Notes under the pieces: model-generated
What the model saw: the letters and a program-made list of their open reading frames with translations, nothing else
What the model was told of the DNA's origin: nothing
Databases searched by the model: none
Part shown: positions 18,971-29,170 of the stretch, in pieces
How the letters are laid out: each line of letters starts with the position of its first letter
Position numbering within the stretch: the first letter of the stretch is position 1
Program-made: the position numbers and the translations under genes
Assembly (NCBI RefSeq): GCF_038096165.1
Contig: NZ_CP151076.1
Coordinates: forward strand, 5,577,501-5,641,500
Reading direction: 5' to 3'
DNA length: 64,000 bases
DNA from: Pseudomonas sp. G.S.17
Lineage (GTDB): Bacteria; Pseudomonadota; Gammaproteobacteria; Pseudomonadales; Pseudomonadaceae

Positions 18971-19060
18971 TGTGGGAGCGAGCTCGCTCGCGAAAGCGGA
19001 ATTCCAGTCGACAAATGTATCGCCTGCGATACCCCCTTCGCGAGCAAGCTCGCTCCCACC
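18971..19060. repeat. REP doublet (type B)
   Basis: TGTGGGAGCGAGCTCGCTCGCGAA and TTCGCGAGCAAGCTCGCTCCCACC as an inverted pair, about 40 bp apart, between the lipoprotein and the ABC permease genes. Confidence 0.88.
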
Positions 19061-19087
19061 CAAGCTCGCCCCACAATCAGGTGTGAT

Positions 19088-19912
19088 TCATTCCACCGCC
19101 GTGCGCAACTTCTCGCTACGCCCACGCAACCATTCCAGCACCAGCAGCAATACCACCGAGAAACCGATCAGCAAGGTTGCGGCGGCGGCGATGGTCGGGC
19201 TGAGGTTTTCGCGGATGCCGCTGAACATCTGCCGAGGCAGGGTCACCTGTTCCGGTCCGGCAAGGAACAGCGTCACCACCACTTCATCGAAGGAAGTGGC
19301 GAAGGCGAACAGCGCGCCGGAAATAACCCCCGGCGCAATCAGCGGCAAGGTCACCCGACGGAACGCAGTCACCGGCGAAGCACCAAGACTGGCGGCCGCG
19401 CGCACCAGGTTGTAGTTAAAGCCCTGCAAGGTCGCCGACACCGTGATGATCACGAACGGCACACCCAAAACCGCATGCACCAGGATCAGCGAGATAAAGC
19501 TGTTGCCCAGTCCCAACGGGGCGAAGAACAGATAGCTGGCCACCCCGATGATCACTACTGGCACCACCATGGGCGAAATCACCAAGGCCATGACCAACGC
19601 CTTGCCGGGGAAGTTGCCACGGGTCAGGCCAATTGCCGCCAGCGTGCCAAAACCCATGGCCAGGATGGTGGCAGCCGGCGCGATGATCAGGCTGTTCTTC
19701 AGGGAGCGCATCCACTCGTTCGAGTTGAAGAAGTCCTGATACCAATGCAAGGAAAAGCCTTGCAGCGGATAGACCAGAAAACTCCCGGAGTTGAACGACA
19801 ACGGAATGATCACCAGTACCGGCAGCACCAGAAACAACAGGATCAGACCGCACATGATGCGCAGAGCGTAAAACCAGACACGCTCAAGAGGCGAAGAATA
19901 AGGACTCAACAT
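19088..19912 (-). CDS. agtD: ABC transporter permease (PotC-type; agtD-like)
   Basis: 274 residues, six membrane helices, with the binding-protein-dependent permease EAA loop AAASLGASPVTAFRRVTLPLIAPG. The fold is that of the PotC/PotI permeases of the polyamine/opine class. Last gene of a four-gene leftward importer operon (ATPase, binding protein, two permeases). In P. aeruginosa the genes at the same relative place next to the two-component genes agtSR take up 5-aminovalerate and GABA; the assignment here rests on that synteny and not on sequence identity. Confidence 0.75.
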   Translation of the reverse strand: MLSPYSSPLERVWFYALRIMCGLILLFLVLPVLVIIPLSFNSGSFLVYPLQGFSLHWYQDFFNSNEWMRSLKNSLIIAPAATILAMGFGTLAAIGLTRGNFPGKALVMALVISPMVVPVVIIGVASYLFFAPLGLGNSFISLILVHAVLGVPFVIITVSATLQGFNYNLVRAAASLGASPVTAFRRVTLPLIAPGVISGALFAFATSFDEVVVTLFLAGPEQVTLPRQMFSGIRENLSPTIAAAATLLIGFSVVLLLVLEWLRGRSEKLRTAVE

Positions 19913-19923
19913 GGCGACTTTCC

Positions 19924-21171
19924 TCAGCTCAGGCGCAGGCGGCTGGCGCCGACCAACCAGTTATAAATCAGATAAAGCACGACGGTCGCCAGCAACAGCA
20001 GGCCGCCCAGCGCTGTGGCCATGCCCCAGTTGATGCTGGTGTTGGTGTAGAAGGCGACGAAGTAACTGACCATTTGATCGTTCGGGCTGCCCAGCAACGC
20101 TGGGGTGATGTAGTAGCCGATCGCCAGAATGAACACCAACAGGCAACCCGCGCCAATCCCGGCGTAGGTTTGCGGGAAGTACACGCGCCAGAAGCTGGCA
20201 AATGGATTGCAGCCCAGGGAAATCGCCGCCCGCATGTACGTCGGGGAAATGCCCTTCATCACGCTGTAGATCGGCAGAATCATGAACGGCAGCATGATGT
20301 GCACCATCGAGATGTACACGCCGACCCGGTTGAACACCAGCTCCAGCGGCTTATCGATAATGCCCATGGCCATCAACGCGCCATTGATCAGCCCGCTCGA
20401 TTGCAGCAACACGATCCACGCGGCGACCCGCACCAGAATCGAGGTCCAGAACGGCAGCAGCACGAGAATCATCAACAGGTTGCTTTGTCGTGCTGGCAGA
20501 TTGGCCAGCAGATAAGCCAGTGGATACGCCAGGACCAGGCAGATCAGGGTGATGACAAACCCCATCCAGAAGGTGCGGGCGAAGATATCCAGGTAAATCG
20601 CTTGATCCGGGGTCGCAGGCGCCACTTCACCGAGGTCATCGATGCGGTGGTCGACAGCGGCCAACAGGTAATAGGGGGTAACGCTACTGGTATTGCGACG
20701 GAGCACCTGCCAATAGGCCGGATCACCCCAACGTTCGTCCAATGCTTCGAGCGCATCTTTATAAGAAGCCGGTTCAGTGGCAAACGGCAAGGCGCGAGCG
20801 GTGGTCATCAGCAGGCTGCGGTAGCCGGCCAGTTCCATGTTCAGACGCTTGGACAAATCGCCCAGGGTCGAATTCTTGCGGGTTTCAGCCAGCTCAAGGC
20901 TCAGGGTTTTGTAGACCGACTCGGAAGGAAGTCCTTTGCCGTCCCATTGCGCGACCTGCACGACAGTGGCCGGCAAGGCGTTGACGACTTCCGGGTTGCC
21001 GACGCTCTTGTAAAGCAGCGCAACGATTGGCACTAGAAACACCAGCAACAGGAAAATCACCAGTGGCGCAATCAATGCCTGGGCCTTCCAGCGGTTGACC
21101 CGTTCGGCACGAGCCAGGCGCTGTTTCAAGGTGGGGCTGGCGCCGTCAGGCAGGGGCAGGGCGAGGGCCAT
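19924..21171 (-). CDS. agtC: ABC transporter permease (PotB-type, long N-terminus; agtC-like)
   Basis: 415 residues, longer than a typical PotB (about 280). After the first helix (APLVIFLLLVFLVPIVALL) a soluble stretch of some 150 residues faces the periplasm before the five permease helices. The EAA loop is AAISLGCNPFASFWRVYFPQTYAG. Such an inserted domain is seen in a subset of pseudomonad polyamine/opine permeases. 11 bp before agtD, so translationally coupled. Role as for agtD. Confidence 0.75.
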   Translation of the reverse strand: MALALPLPDGASPTLKQRLARAERVNRWKAQALIAPLVIFLLLVFLVPIVALLYKSVGNPEVVNALPATVVQVAQWDGKGLPSESVYKTLSLELAETRKNSTLGDLSKRLNMELAGYRSLLMTTARALPFATEPASYKDALEALDERWGDPAYWQVLRRNTSSVTPYYLLAAVDHRIDDLGEVAPATPDQAIYLDIFARTFWMGFVITLICLVLAYPLAYLLANLPARQSNLLMILVLLPFWTSILVRVAAWIVLLQSSGLINGALMAMGIIDKPLELVFNRVGVYISMVHIMLPFMILPIYSVMKGISPTYMRAAISLGCNPFASFWRVYFPQTYAGIGAGCLLVFILAIGYYITPALLGSPNDQMVSYFVAFYTNTSINWGMATALGGLLLLATVVLYLIYNWLVGASRLRLS

Positions 21172-21250
21172 AGCGAACTCCGAAATCTGTCAACGAGGGA
21201 CGCGCTTCCCACACAGGAAACGCGCCCGGATCTAACTCAACTTGATGCGC

Positions 21251-22288
21251 TTACTTGGCAGCCCAGGAATTGAATCGCTGTTCGAGTTGCTCGCCATTGT
21301 CGGCCCAGAATGCCACGTCGATCTGCACCTGATCCTTGATGTTCTCAGGAGTAGTCGGCATGTTCTCCAGCGTTTCAGCGCTCAACAATTTGACGGCTTC
21401 GGTATTGGCCGGACCGTAAGCGATGTTTTCCGAGAAGGTCTTCTGCTGCTCAGGTAGCACGCTATAAGCGATGAACTTCTTCGCCGCGTCAGCTCGGGAT
21501 TTATCCAGACCTTTCGGGATCGCCCAAGCGTCGAAGTCGTACACGCCGCCAGTCCAAACCACTTTGAGTTTGCTTTCCTTGGCTACCGCTGCGATGCGGC
21601 CGTTGTAGGCCGAGCTCATCACGACGTCACCCGATTGCAGAAACTGCGGAGGCTGGGCGCCCGCTTCCCACCACTGAATGCTTGGCTTGAGCTTGTCGAG
21701 CATCTTGAATGCACGGTCCTGACCGTCTTTTCCGGCCAGCACTTTGTAGACGTCTTTTGGCGCTACGCCATCAGCCATCAGGGCGAATTCCAGGGTGTAC
21801 TTGGCGCCTTTACGCAGGCCACGTTTGCCGGGGAATTTCTCGGTATCCCAGAAATCCGCCCAGCCGGTCGGAGCCGATTTAAGCTTCTCGGCGTTGTAAG
21901 CCAGCACCGTGGACCAGACGAAGAAGCCTACGCCGCAAGGCTGAATGGCGCCTTTGACATACTTTGCCTTGTCGCCGAACAATTTCGGATCGAGTGGTTC
22001 GAACATGTCTTCATCGCAACCGCGAGCCAGTTCCGGCGATTCGACTTCTACCAGATCCCAGGACACGCTTTTGGTGTCGACCATGGCTTTGACCTTGGCC
22101 ATTTCACCGTTGTATTCACCAGCGATGATCTTGCCTTCGCCAGCCTTTTCCCACGGGGCGTAAAACGCTTTTTCCTGGGCAGCCTTGTTGGCGCCACCAA
22201 AGGACACGACGGTCAGATCGACAGCCATGGCTTGCGCCGCGCACATCATGCCCAGCGTAATGGCGGTGAGTTTCAAAGATTTGAGCAT
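21251..22288 (-). CDS. agtB: Periplasmic substrate-binding protein of the ABC importer (agtB-like)
   Basis: 345 residues. MLKSLKLTAITLGMMCAAQAMA is a Sec signal peptide with cleavage before VDLTVVSFGG. The mature protein is a PotD/IdiA-type bilobal binding protein (GEYNGEMAKVKAMVDTK, GVGFFVWSTVLAYNAEKL). It should capture an amine such as 5-aminovalerate, GABA or a polyamine in the periplasm. Second gene of the operon. The ligand cannot be told from the sequence alone. Confidence 0.8.
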   Translation of the reverse strand: MLKSLKLTAITLGMMCAAQAMAVDLTVVSFGGANKAAQEKAFYAPWEKAGEGKIIAGEYNGEMAKVKAMVDTKSVSWDLVEVESPELARGCDEDMFEPLDPKLFGDKAKYVKGAIQPCGVGFFVWSTVLAYNAEKLKSAPTGWADFWDTEKFPGKRGLRKGAKYTLEFALMADGVAPKDVYKVLAGKDGQDRAFKMLDKLKPSIQWWEAGAQPPQFLQSGDVVMSSAYNGRIAAVAKESKLKVVWTGGVYDFDAWAIPKGLDKSRADAAKKFIAYSVLPEQQKTFSENIAYGPANTEAVKLLSAETLENMPTTPENIKDQVQIDVAFWADNGEQLEQRFNSWAAK

Positions 22289-22372
22289 TTGGTTGTGTTC
22301 TCCACGAGCAGTGTTGGTTTTATGCGTTGAGGGCGATCTATCGCCTCTGGCTGATGCCTTTTTATTGGTGAA

Positions 22373-23497
22373 TCAATGCACTTGCTGCAAGGGATCGAGC
22401 GCGCGAACGTGCTCGATTTGCCATCCAATTGGCACAACGTCGCCAACGCTCAACGCCGGATCCAGCTCGGCGATGGGCTGCTTGACGAAGAAATCGGTCT
22501 TGCCTGCCACTTCCAGACGCACACGAACGTGGTCGCCCAAATACACAAACTCGGCCACTCGGCCGGAGAAACGGTTCACGCAGCTTTCGCTGTTGCCATT
22601 GAGGCTGATGCGCTCGGGGCGGATCGAGAGGGTCACGTCATCACCGACCGCACCGACGTTGACGGCCAGGGCTTCGACTTTCTCGCCGCGACCCAGCTCG
22701 ACCACGCAACGGTCACCGGAATGGCTGAGCAACTTGCCATTGAGGCGGTTGTTCTCGCCGATGAAGTTGGCGACGAAGGTGTTTTTCGGCTCTTCATACA
22801 AGGTGCGCGGCGCGGCGATTTGCTGGATTTCGCCTTGATGGAACACTGCAACGCGGTCGGACATGGTCAGCGCTTCGCCCTGATCGTGGGTCACGTAGAC
22901 CACGGTCACGCCCAGGCGTTGGTGCAGATGTTTGATTTCCATCTGCATGTGTTCGCGCAGTTGCTTGTCGAGCGCGCCCAAGGGTTCGTCCATCAGCACC
23001 AGTTGCGGCTCGAACACCAGCGCGCGGGCCAGCGCCACACGCTGTTGCTGACCACCGGAGAGTTGCGCCGGGTAGCGATGGGCGAAGGTGCCGAGTTGCA
23101 CCATGTCCAGCGCACGTTTGACCTTTTCGCTGATGTCGGCCTTGCTCAGGCCGCGCACCGACAGCGGGAACGCAAGGTTTTCCGAGACGGTCATGTGCGG
23201 GAACAGCGCGTAGTTCTGGAACACCATGCCGATGTCGCGTTTGTGCGGCGGCACGTTATTGATGGAACGGCCGGCGAGGAGAATTTCGCCGGCGGTCGGG
23301 GTTTCGAACCCGGCCAGCATCATCAGGCTGGTGGTCTTGCCGGAACCGGAAGGCCCGAGCAGGGTCAGGAATTCGCCTTTGCGAATCTCCAGGTTGAGGT
23401 CTTTGACGATGAGGGATTCGCCGTCGTAGCTCTTCTGCACACCACGAAAGCTGACCAGAACATCGTTTGCCCCAGCGCTTGAATCGACGTTGCTCAT
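22373..23497 (-). CDS. agtA: ABC transporter ATP-binding protein (PotA-type; agtA-like)
   Basis: 374 residues counted from ATG 23497 (RBS AAGGTG), which gives the usual short leader MSNVDSSAGAND; the frame is open further upstream to 23557 but without a good RBS. Walker A GPSGSGKT at 48-55, Q-loop in MVFQNYALFP, signature LSGGQ at 146-150, Walker B LVLMDEP at 166-172, and a C-terminal TOBE-type domain. It powers the importer formed with the three genes downstream. Confidence 0.85.
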   Translation of the reverse strand: MSNVDSSAGANDVLVSFRGVQKSYDGESLIVKDLNLEIRKGEFLTLLGPSGSGKTTSLMMLAGFETPTAGEILLAGRSINNVPPHKRDIGMVFQNYALFPHMTVSENLAFPLSVRGLSKADISEKVKRALDMVQLGTFAHRYPAQLSGGQQQRVALARALVFEPQLVLMDEPLGALDKQLREHMQMEIKHLHQRLGVTVVYVTHDQGEALTMSDRVAVFHQGEIQQIAAPRTLYEEPKNTFVANFIGENNRLNGKLLSHSGDRCVVELGRGEKVEALAVNVGAVGDDVTLSIRPERISLNGNSESCVNRFSGRVAEFVYLGDHVRVRLEVAGKTDFFVKQPIAELDPALSVGDVVPIGWQIEHVRALDPLQQVH

Positions 23498-23672
23498 TAC
23501 CCACACCTTTGTTTTGTCTGCGTGGGACAAGCCTAGGCCAGGCGTCACGCCACGCAAATCGGGGCGCAGGAGAGATTGGGGTAGGGATTGCCCTACAGGG
23601 ATGGCGGGATTAGATATGTCATCAGAAGAAAGCGTCTATCGGACCGACGCGTTAGCGGACGCCATGCAATCC

Positions 23673-23762
23673 GTAGGACCGGCTTCAGCCGGGAGCAGGC
23701 CGTGACCTTTACTGGATCTGCGGCGCCAGAACAGCCGCCCTCCCGGCTAAAGCCGGTCCTAC
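23673..23762. repeat. REP doublet (type A)
   Basis: GTAGGACCGGCTTCAGCCGG and CCCGGCTAAAGCCGGTCCTAC inverted, in the 307-bp gap between agtA and agtR. The rest of that gap (23498-23672) should hold the agtA promoter, but I see no convincing -35/-10. Confidence 0.85.
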
Positions 23763-23804
23763 AGTATCCCCATCAATGAGGTCTGAGACATGTCGTTTTC
23801 AGAC

Positions 23805-24434
23805 TCAGAGCAATTTGTGTTCCATGGCGTACTTGACCAGATCCGCCAGGGAGTTGAGGTTCATTTTCTGCATCAGCCGCGCCTTGTGGGTGCTGATGGT
23901 CTTGCTGCTCAGCGCCAGTTGCTGGGCGATGTCGTTGACGTTGGCGCCTTGGGCCAGACGCTCGAACACCGAAAACTCACGTTCGGACAGCAACGCATGC
24001 AGCGGGCGGTTATCGGTCAGGCCAACCTCGAACACCATCCGGTCGGCCAGATCCGGATCAATGTAACGCCCGCCCGCCGCCACCCGACGAATCGCCGTCA
24101 GCAACAACGCAGGATCGCTGTCTTTGGTGGCATAACCAGCGGCACCGACTTTCAGGGCGCGCGCGGCCATTTGCGCTTCGTCGTGCATCGACAACACCAG
24201 AATCGCTGGCGGATTGTTCAGCGCGCGAATTCTCGGGATCGCTTCCAGGCCGTTGACGCCGGGCATGGAGATGTCCAGCAGCACCACTTCGCATTCCACG
24301 TGGCGCAGGGTTTCCAGCAGTTGCTCGCCATTGCTGGCCTCGCCCACCACCAGCAAATCCTTGGCCAGGCCAATCAGCTGCTTGATGCCTTCGCGAACAA
24401 TCGTGTGATCTTCAGCTACCAGTACACGAATCAC
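23805..24434 (-). CDS. agtR: NarL/LuxR-type response regulator (agtR-like)
   Basis: 209 residues. Receiver domain with acidic pair AED, phospho-acceptor Asp54 in LLDISMPGVNG, Thr/Ser and Lys in SMH...TKDS, and a C-terminal LuxR HTH (LSEREFSVFERLAQGANVNDIAQQLALSSKTISTHKARLMQKM). Overlaps the sensor kinase gene by 4 bp and lies next to the ABC importer, as agtR does in P. aeruginosa, where it activates the agt genes. Symbol given on synteny. Confidence 0.8.
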   Translation of the reverse strand: MIRVLVAEDHTIVREGIKQLIGLAKDLLVVGEASNGEQLLETLRHVECEVVLLDISMPGVNGLEAIPRIRALNNPPAILVLSMHDEAQMAARALKVGAAGYATKDSDPALLLTAIRRVAAGGRYIDPDLADRMVFEVGLTDNRPLHALLSEREFSVFERLAQGANVNDIAQQLALSSKTISTHKARLMQKMNLNSLADLVKYAMEHKLL

Positions 24435-26440
24435 TTTTCTCGCTCCTGCCCGACTTGATCCAGCGGAATGTATGCCCGCAAGGTTGTGCCTTCACCGGAC
24501 TCGCTGTCCAGTTCCAATCGCCCACCGAGCATCAGCACGCGCTCGCGCATGCCCACCAGTCCGAATGAAACAGGCCTGCCCTGCTCCGGCACAAAACCAC
24601 GGCCGTCGTCGGCGATGGTCATGCACATCAGGCCATCATCCAGCGTCAGGCTGACCTCCACGGTATGCGCCTGGGCGTGACGCATGACATTGGTCAGCGC
24701 CTCCTGAAGAATCCGGAACATGCCGATGGCGCGGGCGTCGCTCAACGCCGGAAGGTTATCCGGCACCTGAACCAGACACGGAATCTGCGTGCGCGTCTCG
24801 AAACGTCGCGCCTGCCATTCGATCGCCGAGGCAATGCCGGCATCCAGAATCGGCGGGCGCAGGGCGGTGGCCACGTCGCGCACCAGCTGGAATAACTGTG
24901 AGATCAGGCGCTTCATGCTGTTGAGGCGCTCACGCAAACCCGGATCAAGATCGGCGTAAGACAGCTCGCACATGGACGTTTCAAGCTTCAGCACCGTGAG
25001 CATCTGCCCCAATTCGTCGTGCACTTCCCGGGCGATGCGCGCCTTTTCTTCTTCGCGCACGCTTTCCAGGTGCGCCGACAATTCACGCAATTGCTCGTGA
25101 TAGCCGCGCCGATCGGTAACGTCGGTGAGGAACACGACGAGGTATTCGGATTCCTGAAAGCGCAGGAAACTCAGGGACACATCAGCGGGCAAAATGCTGC
25201 CATCGGCGCGAACACAGTTGGTTTCGAAGGTCTGCGCCACGCCTTCGCTGGACCGCGCGCTACGCCACAGCCCGAGCCAGCGGTCCATGTGCAGGCTGGG
25301 TTCGAAGTCGATCAACGGCCGCTCAATCACACCACCCGCCGGATAACCCAACATCGCTTCGGCGGCCCGATTGGCGTAGCGCACGCGGCTGTCCCAGTTG
25401 ACCCACAAGATGCCGACAGTGCTTTGATCAATGGAAAACTGCGCCAACCGCAACGCTTCTTCGCCCGCCGCACGGCGCGCGATGTCTTCGCGGGCGACCA
25501 GCACTTCGCGCTCCAGCGCCTGCTGTTGGCGACGCTGCCAGATGACGATGGCAAAACAGGCGAGCAGCAGCACCAGCAACAACAGACAGATGTTCTGCCA
25601 GAAACCGGGGGATTCGCTGGCTTTCACTGAATTGAGCGGCAACCAGCGCGCGTGGAGCTGATCCAGCTCCCGAGCAGGAATGGCCTGCAACGCAGCGCTG
25701 ATGATCTCGGCCAGTTCCGGCGCATCCCGCCGCGAGGCAATGCGTAGCAGTTGTGGGAAACCGATGTCGCCGACGATGCTGAGCCCGGCAAACTCGGGCT
25801 CACGGGACAGTCGACTCAGTTGCGCTTCGTCCAACACCGCGTAGCGCGCCTGCTGACTCAAGAGCAATTGCAACGCCTGTCGCTCAAGCGGCACGCCTTG
25901 CAGGTTCAGGTGCGGATAATTGCCACGCAAGTAATCGGCCGTGACGCTGGGCATCCGCACCGCCACGCGGGTACGGCTGTCGAGTTTTTCCAGATCCACT
26001 ACGCCGGTGCCGTCCCGTTCGCCGACCACCAGTTGCGACACGCGCATGTACGGATCGGAAAACAGCCAGGTCTTCAGCCCCGCCGGGGTTTGCGTCAGGC
26101 CGGGGACGATGTCCACAAGACCTTGCGCCAGCGCCTCTTCGAGGGCCGCCTGATCGGGAAAACTGCGCCACAGCAGCTCGACTTGCAGGCTCTTGCCCAG
26201 CAGGTTCATCAGGTCAACGTTGGCACCGGAAAGTTGCTGCTGGCGGCGGTCAAATTGCGCGTACGGCGCTTGCATGACCAGGCCGACCCGCAACTGGCCG
26301 CGCTGCTCAAGCCAGCTGCGCTGCTGCGGCGTCAGCACCGAAGGCGTGGGAACGGCTGGCGCAGACTGGGCGAGTCCAGCGCCGATCATCAAGAGCACGG
26401 CCAGACAGCCGATAACACCCGTGCGCAGCAGGCCAGTCAT
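24431..26440 (-). CDS. agtS: Sensor histidine kinase with SBP_bac_3 sensor and PAS domain (agtS-like)
   Basis: 669 residues. Signal peptide/first helix (to about residue 27), a periplasmic solute-binding-protein-like sensor (LRVGLVMQAPYAQFD to LHARWLPLN, about 50-275), a membrane helix (ICLLLLVLLLACFAIVIW), a PAS/PAC domain (QFSIDQSTVGILWVNWDSRVRYANRAAEAMLGYP), a HisKA_3 box with His474 in IAREVHDELGQ, and a HATPase domain (EALTNVMRHAQAH, ADDGRGF). It should autophosphorylate on sensing a small amine or sugar and act on the response regulator downstream. Confidence 0.85.
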   Translation of the reverse strand: MTGLLRTGVIGCLAVLLMIGAGLAQSAPAVPTPSVLTPQQRSWLEQRGQLRVGLVMQAPYAQFDRRQQQLSGANVDLMNLLGKSLQVELLWRSFPDQAALEEALAQGLVDIVPGLTQTPAGLKTWLFSDPYMRVSQLVVGERDGTGVVDLEKLDSRTRVAVRMPSVTADYLRGNYPHLNLQGVPLERQALQLLLSQQARYAVLDEAQLSRLSREPEFAGLSIVGDIGFPQLLRIASRRDAPELAEIISAALQAIPARELDQLHARWLPLNSVKASESPGFWQNICLLLLVLLLACFAIVIWQRRQQQALEREVLVAREDIARRAAGEEALRLAQFSIDQSTVGILWVNWDSRVRYANRAAEAMLGYPAGGVIERPLIDFEPSLHMDRWLGLWRSARSSEGVAQTFETNCVRADGSILPADVSLSFLRFQESEYLVVFLTDVTDRRGYHEQLRELSAHLESVREEEKARIAREVHDELGQMLTVLKLETSMCELSYADLDPGLRERLNSMKRLISQLFQLVRDVATALRPPILDAGIASAIEWQARRFETRTQIPCLVQVPDNLPALSDARAIGMFRILQEALTNVMRHAQAHTVEVSLTLDDGLMCMTIADDGRGFVPEQGRPVSFGLVGMRERVLMLGGRLELDSESGEGTTLRAYIPLDQVGQEREK

Positions 26441-26537
26441 TTATGTGTTGTTCCTGTGTGCGATCTGAGACGCGTTGCCTGACAAATGCCGATCAACCTA
26501 TTAGGCTGCGGAAATAGTTTCTGCTTTGGAATACTCA

Positions 26538-27533
26538 ATGTCCTACACCTTTCGCGCAATGCTTCCTGCATTGTGGCTAGCGCTGATCTTACCCTGTGCG
26601 CCGTCTGCAAGCGCTGCTGATCCTGAACCGGGCAAAGAACCTGCTGCCGAGCCCGCCATCGAACGGCCTCCGCTGTTGCCACGCAGTCAGGAAGACTCGC
26701 TGGCCCTTGAAGGTCGTCTGCCGCAGGCCGATCAACAACAATTGCAGGCCGGGGACGAGACGTTTCTTGCACTGTGGAAGCCAGCCAACAGCGATGAGCC
26801 AAAAGGTGCAGTGATTATTGTGCCGGGGGCCGATGAATCGGCGGACTGGCCCGATACGGTTGGCCCGCTGCGTCGGCGTTTTCCGGATATCGGCTGGGCC
26901 AGCCTGAGCCTGACGCTGCCTGACGTTAAAACCGATTTCAGCCAGCCGCGAGAGGTCGAAGCGCCACCGGCTGAAGGCACCGACAAGCCCAAGGAAGCGC
27001 CCAAGAACGCCGCGCCTAAAGATGCTGCCGCTCTGGAAGCCGACAAAGCCGCTGCTGCCGAAAAAGAAGCCGCCGCCACTGCCGCGAGCGCCGCCGCAGC
27101 TGAAGAACAGGCCAAGGCCCAAGCCGAACAAATCTTCGCCCGCATCGAAAGCGCCATCAGTTTTGCCCAGCAGAACAAGGCACGCAGCATCGTGCTGCTC
27201 GGCCATGGCAGCGGCGCGTATTGGGCCGCACGCTTCTTGAACGAACGGCCTTCGCCACTGGTGCAGAAATTCGTCATGGTCACCGCCCACGAACCGCTTG
27301 ATGCCAAGCCGCCACTTCTGGAGCTGATTCCGACCCTGAAAATGAAGACTTCGGACTTCGTCTACAAGGAACAGCTCCAGGCCCGCGACGCTGCAACCGC
27401 ACGGCTGCAAGTCAGCAAAAGGACGAAGAACGCCGGGTTTACCCAAGTTGCGCTGACAGCCATTCCCGGCAATGAAGAAGCCGAACAGGAACAGATGTTT
27501 CGCCGGGTGCGAGGGTGGATTGAGGCGAAGTGA
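26538..27533 (+). CDS. DUF3530 family alpha/beta-hydrolase-like secreted protein
   Basis: 331 residues from ATG 26538; an upstream in-frame TTG (26526) is less likely. Signal peptide MSYTFRAMLPALWLALILPCAPSASA. Then a DUF3530 core: AVIIVPGADESADWPD, GWASLSLTLPDV, and IVLLGHGSGAYWAARFLNE, where a GHGSG nucleophile elbow is visible. Between them is an Ala/Lys/Glu-rich coiled region (about 150-205). Possible periplasmic hydrolase, substrate unknown. Divergent from the sensor kinase, in the same order as in other pseudomonads. Confidence 0.8.
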   Translation: MSYTFRAMLPALWLALILPCAPSASAADPEPGKEPAAEPAIERPPLLPRSQEDSLALEGRLPQADQQQLQAGDETFLALWKPANSDEPKGAVIIVPGADESADWPDTVGPLRRRFPDIGWASLSLTLPDVKTDFSQPREVEAPPAEGTDKPKEAPKNAAPKDAAALEADKAAAAEKEAAATAASAAAAEEQAKAQAEQIFARIESAISFAQQNKARSIVLLGHGSGAYWAARFLNERPSPLVQKFVMVTAHEPLDAKPPLLELIPTLKMKTSDFVYKEQLQARDAATARLQVSKRTKNAGFTQVALTAIPGNEEAEQEQMFRRVRGWIEAK

Positions 27534-27543
27534 TGATGCGCTG

Positions 27544-27635
27544 TTGTGGGAGCGAGCTTGCTTGCGAAGGCAAAATACGAGACTCAAAAAATACGTCGAA
27601 TGTACCTGCCCCTTCGCGAGCAAGCTCGCTCCCAC
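27544..27635. repeat. REP doublet (type B)
   Basis: TTGTGGGAGCGAGCTTGCTTGCGAA and TTCGCGAGCAAGCTCGCTCCCACC inverted, between convergent genes. Confidence 0.88.
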
Positions 27636-27671
27636 CGAGCTCGCACAAGGCTGCAGTTTTTTACCCGGTAC

Positions 27672-28438
27672 TCACCGAAACCCGCGCCGTTCCTTGATCA
27701 AGGTATAAGCGCTGTGTAATTCCCGGGTGCGGTCGGTGGCGTCGCGGACCTGGATCTGGCTCGCGCCGGAACCGGCGATCTTGTCCGGATGGTTGCGACT
27801 GAGCAGACGCCGATAGGCGCGTTTGATTTGCGCAGGTTCAGAATCGGCTTTCACGCCCAATAACGTCAGAGCGTGCTGATAGTCATTGACCTTGCTGGTC
27901 AGCGGCTTTCTCTGGGTGTCATGTTCAGCGGCCAGCGCCTCGACTTTCGCTGCAGGCCAACCCAGCCATTTTCCCCACAGCACAATCAGCTCGCGCTCGT
28001 TGCGTGTGGCCCTGCCGTTGGCCCAGGCCATGCGCCAACAAGCACGCAGCAAACCTTCGGCGGCATGGGGTTGCGCCCGAAAGCGCCGCAGATAACCGCG
28101 CAGATGATCGCGACCATCCTTGCCCCGGTTGAACGCCGCAATAGCGCGGCGCTGCGCAGGCTCGCTCATGTCCAGCCGACGCATTTCCACGCGGGCCTGC
28201 TGGATATGTTGCTCGACGACACGGCCGTCGCGTTTGGCCAGTCGCCCCAGCAGCAGGAACAGCAGCTCATCGTCGCGGGGCACCTGCCGACCGCCCAATC
28301 GAGCGCGCAGTTCAGCCCAGCTTTGCAGGGCCAGACGTCGGTCGAGCGCCTGCCCCAGCAAAGCGCCGAGCATGGCGCCCGGAATGCTGGCGATCAGATA
28401 ACCTGCGCCCGCTCCCAGCAATGTGCCCGGCCACAACA

Positions 28439-28439
<1 letters not shown>
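27672..28439 (-). CDS. djlA: DjlA-type J-domain co-chaperone
   Basis: 255 residues. An N-terminal glycine-zipper-like membrane segment (LLGAGAGYLIASIPGAMLGALLGQ) anchors it in the inner membrane. A TerB-like helical domain follows, and the C-terminal J domain has the HPDK motif (LLSRNHPDKIAG). It should stimulate DnaK ATPase at the membrane. Its start overlaps the stop of murU, so it belongs to the amgK-murU-djlA operon. Confidence 0.85.
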
Positions 28440-29170
<731 letters not shown>
